Of a stretch of DNA of 64,000 bases, positions 60,901 to 64,000 are shown in pieces. A program made the translations under genes and the position numbers. Below the pieces are notes generated by a model that had not been told where the DNA came from, did no database searches, and saw only the letters and a program-made list of their open reading frames with translations. The DNA is from Paenibacillus aceris. Its GTDB lineage: Bacteria; Bacillota; Bacilli; Paenibacillales; NBRC-103111. Location of the stretch: positions 52,224 to 116,223 of the forward strand of contig NZ_JAGGKV010000023.1 in the NCBI RefSeq assembly GCF_017874035.1, in the 5' to 3' direction. Each line of letters opens with the position of its first letter. The stretch's first letter is position 1.

Positions 60901-61882
60901 TTGCTGTTAAAGTAACCGCTGCATCCGATTGACCTGGGGCTGGACGCGTTACTTTACCATCTGTATTAATCACATTCGTGTTGCTCGATTGCCATGAAAT
61001 ATCAGAACCATACGCACCTTTCTTAGTTAACGATAAGTCGGTATCCACTGTTCTGAGATTTACTCCGGCAAGTAGTGCAGCCTTGTCAGCAGCCACTAAT
61101 TCGCTATCGGGTTTATTGATTAACCCTGCAACCTCGGAAGCATCAAGAGCTCTGTTATAAATCCGGAAGTCCGAAAATAAGGCGTTAATCGTCGGATCGG
61201 CAAATTGACCTTTCCCGATATAGTTCGCTGTCGTTGCTCCAAGGCTTGTTGGATTCAAAGTCAATGACGTGTTTTCCCCGACCTTTAATCCATTTTCATA
61301 AATCGTAACGGTATTGCTATTTAATACAACCGTCACATGTTTCCAAGCATTCGTCGTTAAAGCTGTTCCCTTTTGCGCCTTCTGTTCATTCGACCATCCA
61401 CTAGTTGTAATACCGAAGGCAAGCCCCTTCGCTCCGTCATTATTCCCGGTAGGAGTTAAATACATATAGCTCGTCGTATTCCCGGAGCCAAAATCGAATA
61501 TACGCGTATAATTTGTTGTTGCGCGCATATTTACCCATGTAGAAATGGTAAAGTTTTTCACTCCATTTAAGATCCCATTAGGCAGCTTGACATTTGCACC
61601 CGCTGCACTGGTTCCGCCACTCAAACTGATTGCTTTTCCTTGCTCCCAATCTGCAAAGCTGTAAGTTGCACCTGCCGCAGCCGCATCATTCCCATTTCCT
61701 GATGCATCTTTAATCACACTTCCACTCACATCGTCAAATTTATACCACGCAATTAACCCGTCCGTTGTTCCTACAGCGTGTGCATGAGGGGTGAGATCCG
61801 AGAAACCGAGCAAAATATTAACTGCAAAAATAACGAGAATATTAACAATAGATACAACTCTTTTTAGTGAGTAGGTTATCAT
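57908..61882 (-). CDS. Secreted multidomain GH127/GH146-type beta-L-arabinofuranosidase
   Basis: Protein of 1324 residues with a signal peptide ending near AHA (36). Order: LamG-like domain (about 42-260), two related bacterial Ig-like repeats (about 265-345 and 355-435; both contain INWQSSNTxVI or ISWQSSNTNVI), another Ig-like domain (to about 520), a beta-sandwich, FN3 (about 620-705) and the catalytic alpha/alpha barrel (about 710-1324). The latter shows YLYLDGYNLDKLLFAFR, GHFMSAFAQAY, EDCATYNMLKLTRELF and TSFTCCAGTGLES, with the Cys pair expected to supply the nucleophile and zinc ligand. It would release beta-linked L-arabinose from plant glycans. It overlaps the SurA-like gene by four bases (ATGA). 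Confidence 0.9.
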   Translation of the reverse strand: MITYSLKRVVSIVNILVIFAVNILLGFSDLTPHAHAVGTTDGLIAWYKFDDVSGSVIKDASGNGNDAAAAGATYSFADWEQGKAISLSGGTSAAGANVKLPNGILNGVKNFTISTWVNMRATTNYTRIFDFGSGNTTSYMYLTPTGNNDGAKGLAFGITTSGWSNEQKAQKGTALTTNAWKHVTVVLNSNTVTIYENGLKVGENTSLTLNPTSLGATTANYIGKGQFADPTINALFSDFRIYNRALDASEVAGLINKPDSELVAADKAALLAGVNLRTVDTDLSLTKKGAYGSDISWQSSNTNVINTDGKVTRPAPGQSDAAVTLTATITKGSVQDTIVFEAIVLAQLSDQQKLQLDKDAISLGSLSAVTKNLDLPTEGRNGSVINWQSSNTSVIRNDGTVIRPAARSGNATVNLTATITNGTETDTKTFVVTVLEEAFVLTLSSIQPVNAETVVGTAPVLPNTVIAVYNDEETTRQLNVTWDEVKTSDYASEGSFTVQGTVEGTSIKAVATIKVRTLNFSSAFNMSSLQGGQQLTANVTGTNKGSTAVSSLVSLVLYDGAGKMVDKSQVTKSITVGNPVSLSASLTLPADVAGYTAKVLVWDGTDMQTSRLQPLSGVTELSSVPGIPAGITATPAANIPQIEVAWQTSPEATSYDLEVDGTTISNVSSPFDHQGLLYGSTHSYSVRAKNSSGVSAWSKAISAKVTSTPGEANLLIEPFSLSDVTLQDSIFTKLRDSEYLYLDGYNLDKLLFAFRSAAGLDTKGATAMGGWDSAAGKLRGHSTGHFMSAFAQAYASSGEAKWKTKIDYMIDELAKVQDALATQPNGMEKSNLGKSNPALVGNNSPGYLSAYGEWQFILLENGAVYNGNETDFNTIWAPYYTLHKIMAGLLDCYKVTGNAKALNMLVKMSDWVDGRLSKLPQSTLNSMWSRYIAGEFGGMNETLAEISAITGNSKYLGTAKLFDNAKLFTPTANDQDTLNGIHANQHIPQIIGALKVYDQTNDPSYYQVASNFWGMVTKHRQFSNGGTGVGELFKESDKIASYILEGGTSKNSQAEDCATYNMLKLTRELFFHNPDAKYMDYYERGLYNGIISSKDQSTANNGVVYFMPLGPGSTKGYGRTSFTCCAGTGLESQTKYQDSIYFRSRDKKSLYVNLYMPSTLNWAEKGMSVVQTTNFPSEQGSTLTVKGSGQLDIKLRVPYWAVNGFTVKVNGTIQNVTATPSTYVTLSRTWADNDKIEIAMPYSLRLEKTPDDPSMASIFYGPLLMVGKSTSTKFITLSLDENNLSQSITPVAGTPLNFTTNGITLVPMYTAYNFAYHAYFKLTN

Positions 61883-62541
61883 TGCTGTTTAGCTACCTCC
61901 TTAGGGGAAATCATTTTGATCCCAGGCAATGATATGGAAATATTTGCACGGGAGCGGAGTTCTTCGAACCAAGGTTCCATAAGATCAAGGATTTCTTTAT
62001 TCACCAATTCATCACGAATTTCCGCTATCACTTGTGACTCATTTTTCGTATTGGAAGCCGTGTCATGCGCCATGTGTTCGGCAAAATGCGCTTGGACATC
62101 ATTATCATCAACCTTTATACGGGGCTCAAGCAGCTTGCGAATGTACAGCTGAGTTTTGAGTTCCGTGCGCATCGATTGCTCCGTGTACCCATCTTTCTTT
62201 AAGTTTTCTAAAAATTCGTCTTCCGTGGTATAGGCATTTCTGACTTTATCAAATGAGGCATTAAACTCACTATCGGTCACAATCACCCCTGCCGCTTTGG
62301 ACTCTTTCATAATTAAATCCTCTAAGATAAGTTTTTCCAGTATTTTGGGTCCTTCGTAATCAACAAGCGCTTTATAGAGTTGATCTTGGCTAATTTTCAC
62401 TCCATCTACGGTAGCAACTGTAGTGTCATGCGCTTTGTTAAGAAAAACAATCAATAAAGTTAGCAGCAGCAGCGAAAATGATACAATCGTTATTCCCTTC
62501 CACAACACCAAAGATTGAGTTAATTTCTTATTAGTAGTCAA
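61879..62541 (-). CDS. Membrane-anchored SurA/PrsA-like protein lacking a PPIase domain
   Basis: About 220 residues: short N-terminal tail, membrane helix (about 17-36) and an extracytoplasmic SurA-N-like helical domain (VATVDGVKISQDQLYKALVD, then GPKILEKLILEDLIMKESKAAGV) with a C-terminal helix. SurA and PrsA assist folding of secreted proteins but also carry a parvulin isomerase domain, absent here. A TTG at 62541 with AAGGGG nine bases upstream is preferred over the TTG at 62568. Overlap with the giant GH127 gene suggests a dedicated chaperone. Confidence 0.75.
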   Translation of the reverse strand: MTTNKKLTQSLVLWKGITIVSFSLLLLTLLIVFLNKAHDTTVATVDGVKISQDQLYKALVDYEGPKILEKLILEDLIMKESKAAGVIVTDSEFNASFDKVRNAYTTEDEFLENLKKDGYTEQSMRTELKTQLYIRKLLEPRIKVDDNDVQAHFAEHMAHDTASNTKNESQVIAEIRDELVNKEILDLMEPWFEELRSRANISISLPGIKMISPKEVAKQQ

Positions 62542-62647
62542 AACACCGTTCCCCTTTCTTGAGAGCAAGACCTCCTCTCCGCTTCATTTGTTATCACATG
62601 CATTTGGACAACCTATACCTCCAATCACGTAATACTCGTAGTATATC

Positions 62648-62660
62648 GAATGCGCTTACA
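62648..62660 (-). promoter_or_regulatory. Possible cre-like element upstream of the GH127 operon
   Basis: TGTAAGCGCATTC on the minus strand, about 107 bases upstream of the SurA-like start; shares TGTAAGCG and the following TTC with the site at 41267-41280. Matches CcpA consensus only partly. Confidence 0.35.
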
Positions 62661-62729
62661 TGTTGATATTCAAAAGATTTTGGGTTTGTGGAAATTTCTT
62701 AGATTTGGCACCTTTCTATATTTTTTATT

Positions 62730-63566
62730 TTATTGTTTGGCATTCATATTCGAATCAATCATAAAAACTCGCCTATAATTCATAGGTGTTACCCCGAATT
62801 CCTTTTTAAAAACTCTGTTAAAATACCTCGTTTCCTTAAAACCAATCAACTTGGAAATTTCGTAAATTTTCAATGAAGTTTTCTCTAGCAGCGCTTTACC
62901 ATTGCCAAGACGGGTCTGAAGTAAATACTGCGTAAAGGAAGTTCCCGTGTTTACTTTAAAATAATGGCTGAAATAACTCGTGTTGAAGCTGAAATGTCTG
63001 GCAACCGACTCCAAAAATAGATCCTCTGCATAATTTTCCTCGATGTATTGAATGCATTTATGTATAGCTCTCCCTTTTTCTCCATCCTCACTCGTGTTGT
63101 CAATAACGGAATTAACTACATGATCTACTTCCATGGGATGAGTTTCATTTTGCTGTGTAAGCGGAGTTCCCCTATCTTGCAGATGGATTTTACTTTTGAA
63201 GATGGATTGCTCAATTTTATCTAATGTGCGATTGATCGTTTTCACATCAATTGGTTTAAGCAAGTACTCACAAGCTCCAAATCTTAGCGCTTTTTGGGCA
63301 TAATCAAATTGTTTGTAACCACTAAGAATAACCAGTTTAGGCGGGGCATCCGCATGCTCAAAGTGTTCAAGTAACTGTAGACCGTTCATTTGAGGCATGT
63401 GAATATCGCTAAAAACAATATCGACCGAATTGCCTGCCATAACGGTTAGTGCATCCTTCCCATTCTTCGCCTTAAAAATATGATATTCAGGCCTTAGCTT
63501 CCCTATAAGTTTTGCGAGACCGTCCCTATGTCTTGGTTCATCATCTACAATTAATAAGTTATACAG
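62730..63566 (-). CDS. AraC-type response regulator, probable CTG start
   Basis: About 278 residues: receiver (LLIVDDEPRHRDGL; phosphate-accepting Asp in IVFSDIHMPQMNG; Lys in YLLKPIDVKT) joined by a short linker to an AraC domain with two helix-turn-helix units (LESVARHFSFNTSYFSHYFK and IYEISKLIGFKETRYFNRVFK). It lacks the long middle region of the other YesN-type regulators in this window. The only upstream in-frame start, a TTG at 63581, directly abuts GGGGGG; a CTG at 63566 lies about five bases after GGGGGGAA and gives the usual opening (M)YNLLIVDDEP. No partner kinase is in the window. It probably activates the GH127 operon. Confidence 0.87.
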   Translation of the reverse strand: MYNLLIVDDEPRHRDGLAKLIGKLRPEYHIFKAKNGKDALTVMAGNSVDIVFSDIHMPQMNGLQLLEHFEHADAPPKLVILSGYKQFDYAQKALRFGACEYLLKPIDVKTINRTLDKIEQSIFKSKIHLQDRGTPLTQQNETHPMEVDHVVNSVIDNTSEDGEKGRAIHKCIQYIEENYAEDLFLESVARHFSFNTSYFSHYFKVNTGTSFTQYLLQTRLGNGKALLEKTSLKIYEISKLIGFKETRYFNRVFKKEFGVTPMNYRRVFMIDSNMNAKQ

Positions 63567-63757
63567 ATAGATTCCCCCCAATTGTTATTTAATTACTTAA
63601 ACGATGGGATTATTTGGTATGCTTTAATTTTAAAGTGTCTATATCTGAATTAAAATGTGATTATTTAATCAATTGTTACACTTATTTAGTCATCTCAAAT
63701 CCTTGGGTACATTTAGTAATTATGTAATTAAATTAAAATTATTTAACGTAAGCAAAA

Positions 63758-63774
63758 CCTAGCCTGCGGCTAGG
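63758..63774. terminator. Small hairpin in the right-hand intergenic region
   Basis: CCTAGCC-TGC-GGCTAGG, seven perfect pairs; TTTTGCTT follows on the minus strand and TCCTTGTCTTG on the plus strand. No gene ends directly at either side. Confidence 0.45.
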
Positions 63775-63825
63775 TCCTTGTCTTGTTTGAGCATGGGAGG
63801 GAATTGGATATGGGGCTAAATAAAG

Positions 63826-63961
63826 GAACTCCATTCCCCTATTTAGGCAAAAAGCGGATTTTCGTGGGTTGGAGGGGAACTACAGGCTCTTATTCAACCT
63901 CCATCCTATTAAGCCCCCTAATTAAATTGGAGAGTACCATGGGAAATAAGGTACTATTCAT
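63826..63961. repeat. Dispersed modular inverted repeat, copy D
   Basis: Units: GGAACTCCATTCCCCTATTT at 63826, GGGGAACTACAGGCTCTTATT near 63874, CTATTAAGCCCCCT at 63906-63919 (identical to copy B) and an inverted unit GGAAATAAGGTACTATTCA near 63942-63960. It ends about 20 bases before the start codon at 63981. Confidence 0.72.
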
Positions 63962-63980
63962 ATAAAGGGAGGCGAGCGGA

Positions 63981-64000
63981 ATGAGACAACGTAACAACGC
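63981..64000 (+). CDS. Start of an unidentified plus-strand gene (cut by window edge)
   Basis: An ATG preceded by AAAGGGAGG at eight bases opens a frame reading MRQRNN before the window ends. The ribosome site is the only evidence; the product cannot be guessed. Confidence 0.5.

Overview
The window reads as a chromosomal segment of a Paenibacillus-like, Gram-positive carbohydrate degrader. The evidence is the density of YesM-type sensor kinases, YesN/AraC-type regulators and Lpl/Yte-type sugar ABC transporters, Gram-positive lipoboxes on every solute-binding protein, strong AGGAGG ribosome sites, and a modular secreted glycosidase. No rRNA, tRNA, phage genes, transposase or CRISPR array was seen. 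Genus is inferred from gene content, not from a marker gene.

Layout, left to right; almost everything is on the minus strand and so is transcribed right to left. 1-6.9 kb: a sugar ABC transporter operon (binding protein and two permeases) followed, after a terminator, by a second binding protein, a YesM-type kinase and a YesN-type regulator cut by the left edge. 7.0-10.7 kb: a FetAB-like ABC exporter, a protein made of three Sm-like repeats and an ArsB-like transporter. 10.9-25.6 kb: a GC-richer rhamnogalacturonan locus with an LplBCA-type importer, a YesS-like AraC regulator, a YetA/PcRGLX-type lyase, a NodB-fold deacetylase and a GH105-type unsaturated uronyl hydrolase; a divergent GH42 beta-galactosidase lies on the plus strand. 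None of these enzymes shows a signal peptide, so imported oligosaccharides are probably dismantled inside the cell. 25.7-26.3 kb: an AraC remnant behind a dispersed repeat. 26.6-34.7 kb: a beta-lactamase-fold serine hydrolase, then a regulatory block of binding protein, GntR, kinase, response regulator and GntR with no permeases.

35.2-41.2 kb: a second LplBCA-type importer with a Gfo/Idh/MocA oxidoreductase and a PmoA/DUF6807 protein. 41.8-47.1 kb: an IclR regulator and a non-phosphorylative pentonate pathway of Weimberg type (FAH-family dehydratase, semialdehyde dehydrogenase, YjhG/YagF-type dehydratase) leading to 2-oxoglutarate, with a clear palindromic operator. 47.2-49.4 kb: a PAP2 phosphatase and a plus-strand ArsB/NhaD-family transporter preceded by tandem terminators. 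49.5-54.2 kb: a persulfide-responsive sulfur locus (CstR, rhodaneses, DsrE, TusA, TusA-rhodanese, rhodanese-persulfide dioxygenase, TauE) with three matching palindromic operators. 54.4-55.9 kb: malate:quinone oxidoreductase. 56.4-63.6 kb: a response regulator, a membrane-anchored SurA/PrsA-like protein, a 1324-residue secreted GH127-type beta-L-arabinofuranosidase and a secreted cohesin-like/FIVAR/dockerin-like protein. A new plus-strand gene begins at the right edge.

The most notable structures outside genes are four copies of a modular inverted repeat (about 13.4, 25.7, 34.9 and 63.8 kb) built from roughly 23-base units that begin GGGAACT and end TATTTGC, and the repeated gene order binding protein - kinase - regulator without permeases, which suggests solute-binding proteins acting as sensors.
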